Source of the DNA: ANME-2 cluster archaeon
Lineage (GTDB): Archaea > Halobacteriota > Methanosarcinia > Methanosarcinales > Methanocomedenaceae
NCBI GenBank assembly: GCA_022353185.1
Contig: JAKRWB010000190.1
Span: 1 to 8,410, forward strand
Reading direction: 5' to 3'
DNA length: 8,410 nt
Below are positions 1 through 5,355 of this stretch, piece by piece. The notes beneath the pieces are model-generated. The model ran no database searches. It was not told the origin of the DNA and saw nothing but the letters and a program-made list of their open reading frames with translations. The first letter of the stretch is position 1; each line of letters starts with the position of its first letter. Position numbers and translations under genes: made by a program.

Positions 1-909
1 ATTCTGATGGATAGGTCGATATTGACACAATTCCTTAAAGCAGGTTTTGTATATAACCATCATCTGAATCCAACTATAGCAGGCACCCCACAAGGAGGTA
101 TTATATCTCCAATTCTGGCGAATATGACTTTAAACGGAATTGAACGTGTAATTTCAGATAAGTACTATTCCGGGAAAAGTTGGAAGAGCTGCAATCCAAA
201 AAAAGTACATTTTTTGCGATATGCGGACGATTTTATTGTGACTGCTGATTCAGAAGAGACTGCAAAGGAAATTATGGATATAATTGAACTGTTCCTGAAG
301 GAAAGAGGCCTGGAATTATCAGAAGAGAAAACTCTGATAACTCATATAGACGAGGGGTTTGACTTTTTAGGTTGGAATTTTCGAAAATACAATGGGAAAC
401 TTCTCATCAAGCCATCCAAGAAGTCTATTGATAGTGTTACACGAAAAATAAGTGACACAATCAAAGGTGGAAAGGCATGGACTCAGAAGAATCTCATCAG
501 TGCTCTGAATCCCATTATTACTGGATGGACAAATTACCATCAATCGGTGGTTTCCAATGACATATTTTGTAAACTTGATTATAGAGTGTGGAATATGCTC
601 TGGAGATGGGCAAAACGGAGACATCCCAAAAAATCCAGGTCCTGGATTGCCAAGAAATATTGGCATAGTGAAGGGACACGGAATTGGGTATTTTCTACAG
701 AAAAGACCAAGCTAAAACTCTTCTCAGATACAAAGATTGTAAGACATACATGTCTTAAACTAAACATGAATCCCTATCTTGACACAGAATATTTCGATGT
801 GCGAAGATATAAATTGCGTGCTCGGAAAATAGCTGGCAAGCCTAAAACGTCTGGAGTTAAAATGAACAATTGTTCATTTTGCATGAATAGTGTAGTCCCA
901 AAACCGTAA
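1..909 (+). CDS. ltrA: Group II intron reverse transcriptase/maturase, C-terminal part (5' end outside window)
   Basis: Intron-encoded protein that helps its intron RNA splice and reverse-transcribes it into new DNA sites. The frame is open to the window edge, and the first ATG (base 7) lies inside the RT domain, so it is internal rather than a start. Counting from that Met: RT block 4 TPQGGIISP (27-35), catalytic YADD (72-75), and a block 6/7 region ending FDFLGW (118-123). The maturase domain X follows with LNPIITGWTNYH (167-178) and a basic WRWAKRRHPKKSRSW stretch (199-213). The tail has one CxxC (C289, C292), which looks like the beginning of an HNH endonuclease zinc motif, but the protein stops eight residues later without the His/Asn part. 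The endonuclease is therefore probably lost. The stop lies 52 nt before intron domain V, as expected for an ORF in domain IV. Family assignment is secure; activity is unknown because RT blocks 0-3 are off the window. Confidence 0.93.
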   Translation: MLMDRSILTQFLKAGFVYNHHLNPTIAGTPQGGIISPILANMTLNGIERVISDKYYSGKSWKSCNPKKVHFLRYADDFIVTADSEETAKEIMDIIELFLKERGLELSEEKTLITHIDEGFDFLGWNFRKYNGKLLIKPSKKSIDSVTRKISDTIKGGKAWTQKNLISALNPIITGWTNYHQSVVSNDIFCKLDYRVWNMLWRWAKRRHPKKSRSWIAKKYWHSEGTRNWVFSTEKTKLKLFSDTKIVRHTCLKLNMNPYLDTEYFDVRRYKLRARKIAGKPKTSGVKMNNCSFCMNSVVPKP

Positions 910-961
910 TGTCATTGAATTGTAAACTGCTGCCCGATACAAAAAGGGTTATGGAAGGCTT

Positions 962-995
962 GAGCCGGATGTGGCGAAAGTTGCAAGTCCGGTTC
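962..995 (+). ncRNA. Group II intron domain V (catalytic hairpin)
   Basis: Exactly 34 nt. The lower helix GAGCCGGA (962-969) pairs with TCCGGTTC (988-995). A two-base bulge A986-G987 sits on the 3' side. The upper six-pair helix (970-975 with 980-985, containing G-U pairs) is closed by a GAAA tetraloop (976-979). The AGC catalytic triad is at 963-965. Length, bulge position, GNRA loop and triad all match the consensus for the metal-binding active site of group II ribozymes. No substitution that would obviously kill catalysis is visible. Confidence 0.93.
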
Positions 996-998
996 TTA

Positions 999-1033
999 GA
1001 AGAGGGAGAGCGAGTAATCGCTCTTTCTTATTC
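999..1033 (+). ncRNA. Group II intron domain VI with bulged branch-point A1030
   Basis: It is separated from domain V by the 3-nt linker TTA (996-998). Bases 999-1001 pair with 1031-1033, A1030 is unpaired, and 1002-1013 pair with 1018-1029 around a GTAA tetraloop (1014-1017). The single unpaired A on the 3' strand, near the base of the helix, is the expected lariat branch point. The helix continues into the 3' splice site around 1039. Confidence 0.88.
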
Positions 1034-1034
1034 G

Positions 1035-1124
1035 GCAATCTTCATGCCCGGTTCTGTGAGGGGGCTCATAGTAACCTCGGGGCTGTTACCCCAAACAAGA
1101 GGTGCGCTATGGGCTCTACTCGAC
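1035..1124 (+). mobile_element. 3' fragment of a second (outer) group II intron: half of domain V plus domain VI
   Basis: TCTTCA (1039-1044), two bases T1045-G1046, then CCCGGTTC (1047-1054) has the form of the 3' strand of a domain V: upper helix, two-base bulge, lower helix. GCAA (1035-1038) could be its GNRA loop. The 5' strand is missing here. After a 3-nt linker (1055-1057) comes a full domain VI. GAG (1058-1060) pairs with CTC (1119-1121), A1118 is bulged, GGG (1061-1063) pairs with TCT (1115-1117), and GCTCATAG (1064-1071) pairs with CTATGGGC (1107-1114). An inner hairpin follows (1074-1082 with 1089-1103). The ending CTACTCGAC is typical of bacterial-type group II intron 3' ends. The expected 5' half (GAGCCGGG followed by about TGAAGA) should lie left of the window, before the inner intron. 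Confidence 0.75.
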
Positions 1125-1139
1125 AGAAAAGTGGCACCG

Positions 1140-1164
1140 CTCTGTGCTCTCTGTGTACTCTGTG
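1140..1164 (+). repeat. Three tandem copies of a 9-nt repeat, CTCTGTGNN
   Basis: CTCTGTG occurs at 1140-1146, 1149-1155 and 1158-1164, exactly 9 nt apart. Read on the other strand it is CACAGAG with two variable bases. It lies just 3' of the outer intron, in what would be its 3' exon. From memory, similar CACAGAGNN arrays are scattered between genes in many environmental prokaryotic genomes; this could not be verified here. No protein or RNA function is evident. Confidence 0.6.
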
Positions 1165-1225
1165 GTTGACAAACTTTGCAGCGATTCCTTTTTCCAGAAT
1201 AATTTAAAAAGTATCCCAAACACAA

Positions 1226-1243
1226 GGGAAATGTATTTATATA
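1226..1243 (+). promoter_or_regulatory. Archaeal TATA box with upstream BRE-like bases for the Roadblock gene
   Basis: TTTATATA (1236-1243) is a near-perfect archaeal TATA box, preceded by purine-rich GGGAAATG resembling a TFB-recognition element. Transcription would start about 25 bp downstream, near 1265-1268, leaving a 15-20 nt leader before the ATG at 1284. It is the strongest promoter match on the + strand of this window. Confidence 0.6.
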
Positions 1244-1283
1244 AGATATCCGTTCATTTTATTAGTTAATTAGTATAACAAAC

Positions 1284-1652
1284 ATGTCTCTAAACATAAA
1301 AATGGACTTAATGTTCCAGCAGGTACAAAAAGACCTGTCAAACCTGAAAGGAGTGAAGAAATCAATGGTTGCCAGCCAGGATGGCTATATCCTTAGCCAA
1401 CCAGCCGAGTCCAGGCTTGAATTATTTGCCAGGACATCAGCAGCCATGTTAAAGACCGCAGATGCAGCTTCTGCAAAAATGGGCAAGAATTTTTCACAAC
1501 ATGTGGTCATCGACTATCCGGATGAGAAGCTCATAGCTGTTCGTGCAGGCCCCAAGGCCATCGTGGCTGTACTTACAGGAACTGGCATCGGACTTGACCC
1601 AATCATGACAGAACTGGATAAGGCCGCTGAAAAGGTCCGTGGGATAATATAG
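1284..1652 (+). CDS. Roadblock/LC7 domain protein
   Basis: A 122-residue protein that is essentially one Roadblock/LC7 domain. It has an N-terminal helix (about 8-20), a strand with the motif KKSMVASQDGYIL (26-38), a long central helix (about 45-65) and the strand pair VVIDYPDEKLIAVRAG (73-88). It ends with IVAVLT and a final helix. Family members (MglB-like) form homodimers and act on or scaffold small Ras-like GTPases in the cytoplasm. No GTPase gene is adjacent, so the partner is unknown. The start at 1284 fits the upstream TATA box. Met7 (1302) is an alternative, and neither start has a clear Shine-Dalgarno. It sits alone between the intron remnant and kae1 and probably has its own promoter. 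Confidence 0.85.
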   Translation: MSLNIKMDLMFQQVQKDLSNLKGVKKSMVASQDGYILSQPAESRLELFARTSAAMLKTADAASAKMGKNFSQHVVIDYPDEKLIAVRAGPKAIVAVLTGTGIGLDPIMTELDKAAEKVRGII

Positions 1653-1663
1653 TCCTTAAAACT

Positions 1664-1674
1664 AAATATTTAAA
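1664..1674 (+). promoter_or_regulatory. Possible TATA box for kae1
   Basis: AAATATTTAAA lies in the 69-nt gap between the Roadblock gene and kae1, 48-58 nt before the kae1 start. That position would give a start site near 1697 and a leader of about 25 nt including the Shine-Dalgarno. It is AT-rich and so could be chance; readthrough from the Roadblock gene is the alternative. Confidence 0.35.
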
Positions 1675-1710
1675 GGTCTTGAATACTGTTTTAGCGTTTA
1701 GCATATTTTA

Positions 1711-1715
1711 GAGGT
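1711..1715 (+). promoter_or_regulatory. Shine-Dalgarno GAGGT that fixes the TTG start of kae1
   Basis: GAGGT ends 6 nt before the TTG at 1722. No ATG or GTG in this frame near the N-terminus leaves the conserved GIEGTAWN segment intact, so the RBS position decides the start. Confidence 0.65.
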
Positions 1716-1721
1716 AGAACC

Positions 1722-2729
1722 TTGGTAAGCACGTCAGGACCCATTATTCTTGGAATTGAAGGCACAGCCTGGAATCTGAGTGCAGCTATTGTAGACAAAA
1801 ATGATGTAATTGTTGAATCCACAGCTACTTATAAACCTCCTACCGGGGGCATCCATCCCAGAGAGGCATCCCAGCACCATGCAGACCATGTAGGGCCAGT
1901 AATTATAAAAGTTCTATCAGAGGCAAAGGATAATGGAATCACATCCTCTGACATAGATGCTATAGCCTTCTCCCAGGGTCCGGGCCTGGGGCCATGCCTG
2001 CGCACCGTAGCCACGGCTGCCAGGGCACTGTCCCTTTCGCTTGATGTCCCACTCATCGGTGTGAACCATTGCATAGCCCACATCGAAGTCGGACGCTGGA
2101 AAACCGATGCCAGGGACCCGGTAGTGTTGTATGTAAGCGGGGCGAATTCCCAGGTACTGGCATATAGGAAGGAGCGATACAGGGTATTCGGGGAGACTCT
2201 GGATATCGGTATCGGAAACGCTTTTGATAAATTTGCCAGAGGGGTGGGACTTCAACATCCCGGCGGCCCAAAGATAGAGGAACTGGCCAAAGGAGCTACA
2301 TCGTATGTTCCCCTGCCCTATGTTGTAAAAGGTATGGATTTTTCTTTTTCCGGCCTGTCCACGGCAGCATCCAATGCCCTGCAAACATCCCCGCTGGAAG
2401 ATGTTTGCTTTTCACTGCAAGAGAACGCATTCGCTATGCTGGTAGAGGTGACCGAGCGGGCCGTGGCGCACACGGGCAAGGACGAAGTACTACTGGGTGG
2501 TGGCGTAGGTGCCAATATACGTTTGCAGGAGATGCTTGAGATCATGTGCCATGAGCGTGGTATCCGGTTCTATGTCCCAGAGCGTCGGTTCATGGGAGAC
2601 AACGGCAGTATGATCGCTTACCTGGGACTGCTCATGTACCAGCAAAACACATTTACATCCATTGAGCAATCCTATGCCATGCCTAATTACAGACCTGATG
2701 ATACGCCTGTGACCTGGTGGAAGTGTTAA
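1722..2729 (+). CDS. kae1: Kae1: tRNA N6-threonylcarbamoyladenosine (t6A) synthase catalytic subunit of KEOPS
   Basis: It transfers the threonylcarbamoyl group from TC-AMP to A37 of ANN-decoding tRNAs, within the KEOPS complex (Bud32, Cgi121, Pcc1). The 335 residues are a full-length ASKHA-fold protein. They show the N-terminal GIEGTAWN (11-18), PPTGGIHPREA (39-49), and SQGPGLGP (84-91). The metal ligands H116 and H120 lie in NHCIAH, with Y137 and D293 (MGDNGS) in the positions of the other ligands known from Pyrococcus Kae1. Nucleotide-binding glycines are GGGVGAN (259-265). The usual SGGNTQ motif reads SGANSQ here, a mild deviation. The TTG start is supported by GAGGT upstream. In many euryarchaea Kae1 is fused to the Bud32 kinase; here the protein ends after the Kae1 domain and no Bud32 follows, so Bud32 must be encoded elsewhere. 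Confidence 0.95.
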   Translation: MVSTSGPIILGIEGTAWNLSAAIVDKNDVIVESTATYKPPTGGIHPREASQHHADHVGPVIIKVLSEAKDNGITSSDIDAIAFSQGPGLGPCLRTVATAARALSLSLDVPLIGVNHCIAHIEVGRWKTDARDPVVLYVSGANSQVLAYRKERYRVFGETLDIGIGNAFDKFARGVGLQHPGGPKIEELAKGATSYVPLPYVVKGMDFSFSGLSTAASNALQTSPLEDVCFSLQENAFAMLVEVTERAVAHTGKDEVLLGGGVGANIRLQEMLEIMCHERGIRFYVPERRFMGDNGSMIAYLGLLMYQQNTFTSIEQSYAMPNYRPDDTPVTWWKC

Positions 2730-2788
2730 CAGCTATCTATTTCCATATGAAATCGGGGGCTACATTATGTATAACTATGTGGATTTAT

Positions 2789-2797
2789 GCTTAAATC
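2789..2797 (+). promoter_or_regulatory. Possible TATA box for the rfcL-tmk pair
   Basis: GCTTAAATC lies about 40 nt before the ATG at 2831, in the 101-nt gap after kae1, predicting a start near 2815-2820. The TATGTATAAC stretch at 2767-2776 is an alternative. The match is weak, but the gap contains no other feature and suggests rfcL-tmk has its own promoter. Confidence 0.35.
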
Positions 2798-2830
2798 TCG
2801 ACAACTGCGTTAAAAAGGAATACTTATTTT

Positions 2831-4318
2831 ATGCCTGCGGTCAACATAGGGCCGATGAGTACAGAGTCACTGGAATGGGCAGAAAAATACCGGCCTCAGA
2901 ACCTTAGTGAAGTAGTAGGTCATCCAAGCATTGTAAAAGAACTGCTCAAATGGGGAGATGACTGGGAAAAGGGTGTCCCTAAGGACAGGGCTTTGATATT
3001 GTATGGAAAACCGGGCATTGGCAAGACCTCGGCAGCTTTTGCACTGGCTTCCCATATGGAATGGGATGTAATAGAACTTAATGCCAGTGACCAGCGTACA
3101 GCAAAGATAATCCAGAAAGTTGCAGGTTCTGCCAGTATGATGGGAACCTTTGACGGTACTTCAGGACGGCGCCTCGTCATACTTGATGAAGCCGATAACC
3201 TGCACGGCAACTATGACCGGGGTGGTGCCAGGGCCATAATCAATGTTGTCAAGAAAACAAAACAGCCTATCATCCTGATAGCCAACGAGTTCTATGACAT
3301 GGATTCTGCTCTTCGCCTGGCATGTAAACCGGTACAGTTCCGGGTAATGAACAGCAATACCATTGTGAGCGTACTCAAATCCATCTGCAGGAAAGAAGAG
3401 GTGATGGCCGGAATAGGCGTGATAGAGCAAATTAGCGACAATGCAGGCGGAGATCTGCGAAGCGCTATCAATGACCTGCAGGCTATTGCTATAGGGAAAA
3501 ATCAACTGGAAGTGGATGATATCGTCACTGCTCCCAGGGATGCCAGGGAAACGGTTTTCAGGGCAATGGATAAGATATTCAAGGCTTCGGATATGAGGTC
3601 TGCCCAGGAAGCTGCGTGGCATGTGGATGAGAGCCCTGACAACCTTATCAACTGGATAGACGAGAATATACCGGTGGCATACACGGATGAAAAGGATATG
3701 TATGCCGGGTTTAACCAGTTGTCACGGGCAGATATGTTCCTGGGCAGGGTCAGACGCAGGCAGAATTACCGGCTGTGGCGGTATGCCAGCCTGTTCATGA
3801 CCGGTGGCGTGGCCGCAGTTAAGACCCAAAACTATTCAGGTTATAACAAATACCAGGCTCCCCAATTCTGGAGAAAACTGGGGCAGACAAAAGCAAAACG
3901 AAATATCAGGGATTCCCTTGCCGGTAAGATAGGCGGACTATGTCATCTATCCAAGAGATATGCCCGCTCAGATCTTATCTGGTTCTTCAAGCATGTGATT
4001 AATAGTAAAGAACATGCAGTTGATGCGGCAGCTGAGCTTGACCTGAACCCGGATGAGATAGCGTTTTTGCTGGATACAAAGGCAACAACTAAGAAAGTTA
4101 AGACCATATATGAATCAGCCCAGCAATTGATAGAGGCCCAAGTGAAGCACGATATTGAGGTGTTTGGCGGGTTCACCCATACAACAGTAGTAGATGAACA
4201 GCAGCATGAACTTGACATTTCAGTGGCAGACAACGGTGGGAATGTTGATGAGCTGGCTGGAGATAAAGTTGTCATTGAAGAAAATACAAAAAACCAGAGT
4301 TCGTTATTTGATTTTTGA
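2831..4318 (+). CDS. rfcL: Replication factor C large subunit (clamp loader, RfcL)
   Basis: AAA+ subunit of the archaeal clamp loader, which with RfcS opens the PCNA ring and loads it on primer-template DNA. Residues (counting from the ATG at 2831): EKYRP (18-22), Walker A GKPGIGKT (59-66), Walker B LVILDEAD (115-122), sensor 1 ANE (151-153) and sensor 2 GGDLR (206-210). A long helical collar/C-terminal region follows. The last seven residues, QSSLFDF (489-495), are a canonical PCNA-interacting (PIP) box at the very C-terminus, as in other archaeal RfcL. The start is ambiguous. ATG 2831 has AAGGAA 10 nt upstream, while the in-frame ATG at 2855 (MSTESLEW) matches the usual N-terminus better but has only a weak AGGG. 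The 8 extra residues would be unconserved. Confidence 0.96.
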   Translation: MPAVNIGPMSTESLEWAEKYRPQNLSEVVGHPSIVKELLKWGDDWEKGVPKDRALILYGKPGIGKTSAAFALASHMEWDVIELNASDQRTAKIIQKVAGSASMMGTFDGTSGRRLVILDEADNLHGNYDRGGARAIINVVKKTKQPIILIANEFYDMDSALRLACKPVQFRVMNSNTIVSVLKSICRKEEVMAGIGVIEQISDNAGGDLRSAINDLQAIAIGKNQLEVDDIVTAPRDARETVFRAMDKIFKASDMRSAQEAAWHVDESPDNLINWIDENIPVAYTDEKDMYAGFNQLSRADMFLGRVRRRQNYRLWRYASLFMTGGVAAVKTQNYSGYNKYQAPQFWRKLGQTKAKRNIRDSLAGKIGGLCHLSKRYARSDLIWFFKHVINSKEHAVDAAAELDLNPDEIAFLLDTKATTKKVKTIYESAQQLIEAQVKHDIEVFGGFTHTTVVDEQQHELDISVADNGGNVDELAGDKVVIEENTKNQSSLFDF

Positions 4319-4320
4319 GG
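4317..4320 (+). promoter_or_regulatory. Shine-Dalgarno GAGG of tmk, overlapping the rfcL stop
   Basis: GAGG shares bases with the TGA stop of rfcL (4316-4318) and lies 5 nt before the ATG at 4326. The arrangement implies that ribosomes ending rfcL can reinitiate at tmk, and it selects 4326 over an upstream in-frame ATG at 4194. Confidence 0.7.
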
Positions 4321-4325
4321 CTTTA

Positions 4326-4931
4326 ATGACGGGAAAACTGATAACACTTGAAGGTATTGATGGTTCAGGAAAATCCACGATAACTCAAAGTTTGAAACAC
4401 GATTTCAAAGAAAAAACTAACGTAATATTTACCAGGGAGCCTACCAGGGAATGGACGGGCGAAGCAGTGAGCCGGGCCATCAATGAAGAAACCGACCCTC
4501 TGGCAGAGTTATTCCTTTTCGTTGCAGACCATGCAAACCACCTGAGCAAAACAATAAGGCCTGGCATTGCGGATAATAAGACCGTGATATCTGATAGGTA
4601 TTCTGACAGCAGATATGCATACCAGGGTGCTACGTTAAAAGGAATCATCGAACAACCACTTGAATGGGTGATGGAGCTCCATAAGGGATGGACCGTAGTT
4701 CCGGACCTTACCATCCTGTTTGATGTCAGCCCGGAAATTGCAGTTTCAAGGGTGGGGACTCGTGACTATCAGACTAAGTTCGAAAAGATCAGTTTTCTTG
4801 AACAGGTGCGTTCAAATTACCTTAAACTGGTGGATATGCAGCCGGAGCGTTTCATTGTTGTTAATGCAGAACAGCCATATAGTAATGTAGAACAAGCCGT
4901 ATTCACAGCAGTGAAAGATTATATCGTATAA
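4326..4931 (+). CDS. tmk: Thymidylate kinase (dTMP kinase)
   Basis: It phosphorylates dTMP to dTDP with ATP, an essential step to dTTP. The 201 residues match the usual family length of about 200. Visible motifs are the P-loop GIDGSGKST (10-18), TREP (36-39), the DRYSDS motif (90-95) followed by AYQG (98-101) for thymidine binding, and strand LTILFDVSP (128-136). A LID region with R142 and R146 is followed by SFLEQVRSNYLKL (156-168). The frame stays open 132 nt upstream to an ATG inside rfcL, but that segment has no tmk homology, and GAGG precedes 4326, so 4326 is the start. It sits 7 nt after rfcL, giving a replication-linked operon. Confidence 0.95.
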   Translation: MTGKLITLEGIDGSGKSTITQSLKHDFKEKTNVIFTREPTREWTGEAVSRAINEETDPLAELFLFVADHANHLSKTIRPGIADNKTVISDRYSDSRYAYQGATLKGIIEQPLEWVMELHKGWTVVPDLTILFDVSPEIAVSRVGTRDYQTKFEKISFLEQVRSNYLKLVDMQPERFIVVNAEQPYSNVEQAVFTAVKDYIV

Positions 4932-4967
4932 TAAAGGACCAAACAAATAAAATGAATGATGGGCTGA

Positions 4968-5002
4968 CCCTCCATGGTTAGGAGGGCTCCCCATTTAGGG
5001 GA
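4968..5002. other. Two adjacent GC-rich hairpins downstream of tmk
   Basis: CCCTCC (4968-4973) pairs with GGAGGG (4981-4986) around a 7-nt loop. Immediately after, TCCCC (4988-4992) pairs with GGGGA (4998-5002) around ATTTA. There is no following T-run on the + strand, so an intrinsic terminator for tmk is not well supported. They may belong to the structured element that continues to 5095. Confidence 0.5.
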
Positions 5003-5027
5003 CTTGCGCTTGCATTCACCCATTCCT

Positions 5028-5056
5028 GCGCATGTACGCACTTCGTACCTATGCGC
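5028..5056. repeat. Strong 11-bp inverted repeat (hairpin) with a 2-nt bulge
   Basis: GCGCAT-GTACG (5028-5038) pairs with CGTAC (5044-5048) and ATGCGC (5051-5056). The loop is CACTT, and C5049-T5050 are bulged. All eleven pairs are Watson-Crick. An imperfect palindrome of this size resembles the subterminal hairpins of IS200/IS605-type elements or a stable RNA stem; the sequence alone does not decide. Confidence 0.6.
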
Positions 5057-5070
5057 CAACGTTCTTGAAA

Positions 5071-5093
5071 TGAAGGTGGAGGTCTGACCTTCA
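5071..5093. repeat. 7-bp inverted repeat TGAAGGT/ACCTTCA
   Basis: TGAAGGT (5071-5077) and ACCTTCA (5087-5093) pair around a 9-nt loop. The overlapping AGGTC-T-GACCT (5080-5090) offers an alternative fold. It is part of the hairpin cluster between the convergent genes. Confidence 0.45.
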
Positions 5094-5300
5094 AGACTAT
5101 GTTCTGTCTTGAGCCTTTCACAACTTTATCAGATAGCTCCAATATCTCTACCTTTCATTCCTTCATTGCTAGCCCATGTAGCATGCACTTCAGCTTTGCC
5201 AGTTCTATTACTGACATCTTAATTCTGAAGTAATACTTATGTTGTTTTACACTCCAATATATCTTTCGGTAAACAATCCGATACCAAACCTGGTAATCAA

Positions 5301-5323
5301 TAGGAAACTAAAACTTGGAAAAA
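5301..5323 (-). terminator. Possible T-rich archaeal terminator after trmI
   Basis: On the minus strand, TTTTT (5323-5319) is followed by CCAAGTTTTAGTTTCC, starting 32 nt after the trmI stop. Archaeal RNA polymerase commonly terminates at U-rich stretches without a hairpin. The tract is short, so this is tentative. Confidence 0.3.
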
Positions 5324-5355
5324 CAATGGATTGAAACAATAACAGAGTAACAAAC

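Larger units (their letters stand above)
1..1039 (+). mobile_element. 3' portion of an ORF-containing group II intron
   Basis: The unit comprises the RT/maturase frame (domain IV) followed by domains V and VI in the right order and spacing. The 5' end (GUGYG, domains I-III) lies left of the window. The bulged branch-point A is at 1030. Group II introns usually splice 7-8 nt beyond it, after an AY dinucleotide, which places the 3' end near A1038-T1039. The exact junction cannot be fixed without the 5' exon and EBS/IBS pairings. The short distance from the RT stop to domain V and the missing HNH tail suggest a 3' trimmed ORF, although domains V and VI themselves look intact and potentially splicing-competent. 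Confidence 0.88.
4978..5217 (-). pseudogene. Degenerate minus-strand reading frame with one internal TGA (unidentified)
   Basis: From the ATG at 5217 the frame encodes 20 codons (MSVIELAKLKCMLHGLAMKE), hits TGA at 5157-5155, then continues in the same frame for 58 codons to TAA at 4980-4978. The second part includes RPPPSFQERWRIGTK and HAQEWVNASASPLNGEPS. A TATA-like GATATATT (5263-5256) lies about 40 nt upstream of the ATG. No family is recognised. It overlaps the hairpin cluster, so it may be translated structural RNA or a decayed mobile-element gene rather than a former cellular gene. Confidence 0.25.
4932..5355. other. 424-nt gap between convergent tmk and trmI; structured, no intact gene
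   Basis: The left part (4968-5095) is packed with short hairpins and is more GC-rich than the rest of the gap. On the minus strand a single reading frame with one internal stop runs through much of it. The right part (about 5220-5355) is AT-rich with nothing recognisable beyond a T-run on the minus strand and a TATA-like GATATATT. No tRNA, CRISPR or transposase domain could be recognised. Confidence 0.6.

Noticed and set aside
1140..1164. CRISPR array
   Set aside because: The units are 9 nt with 2-nt variable parts, far too short for repeats and spacers.
909..1225. Overlapping short open frames on both strands after the maturase
   Set aside because: They cross the domain V/VI hairpins of both introns and the 9-nt repeat; the base pairing explains the sequence and none resembles a protein family.
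1917..2384. 155-codon minus-strand frame inside kae1
   Set aside because: It is antisense to a clearly conserved gene, with no recognisable motifs; treated as a shadow of kae1 codon bias.
2730..2830. Bud32 kinase continuation of kae1
   Set aside because: Only 101 nt separate the genes and no kinase motif appears in any frame.
3161..3622. 153-codon minus-strand frame inside rfcL
   Set aside because: It is antisense to the AAA+ domain and has no motifs or start signals of its own.
4194..4325. N-terminal extension of thymidylate kinase to an upstream ATG
   Set aside because: It lies inside rfcL in another frame, has no dTMP-kinase homology, and a Shine-Dalgarno precedes the ATG at 4326.
4968..5002. 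Intrinsic terminator for tmk
   Set aside because: The hairpins are real, but no T-run follows on the + strand, and hairpin-plus-U termination is not the usual archaeal mode.
5155..5157. In-frame TGA as a selenocysteine codon
   Set aside because: No SECIS-like element was identified, no selenoprotein family is recognised, and the lineage suggested here is not known for selenocysteine use; decay is simpler.
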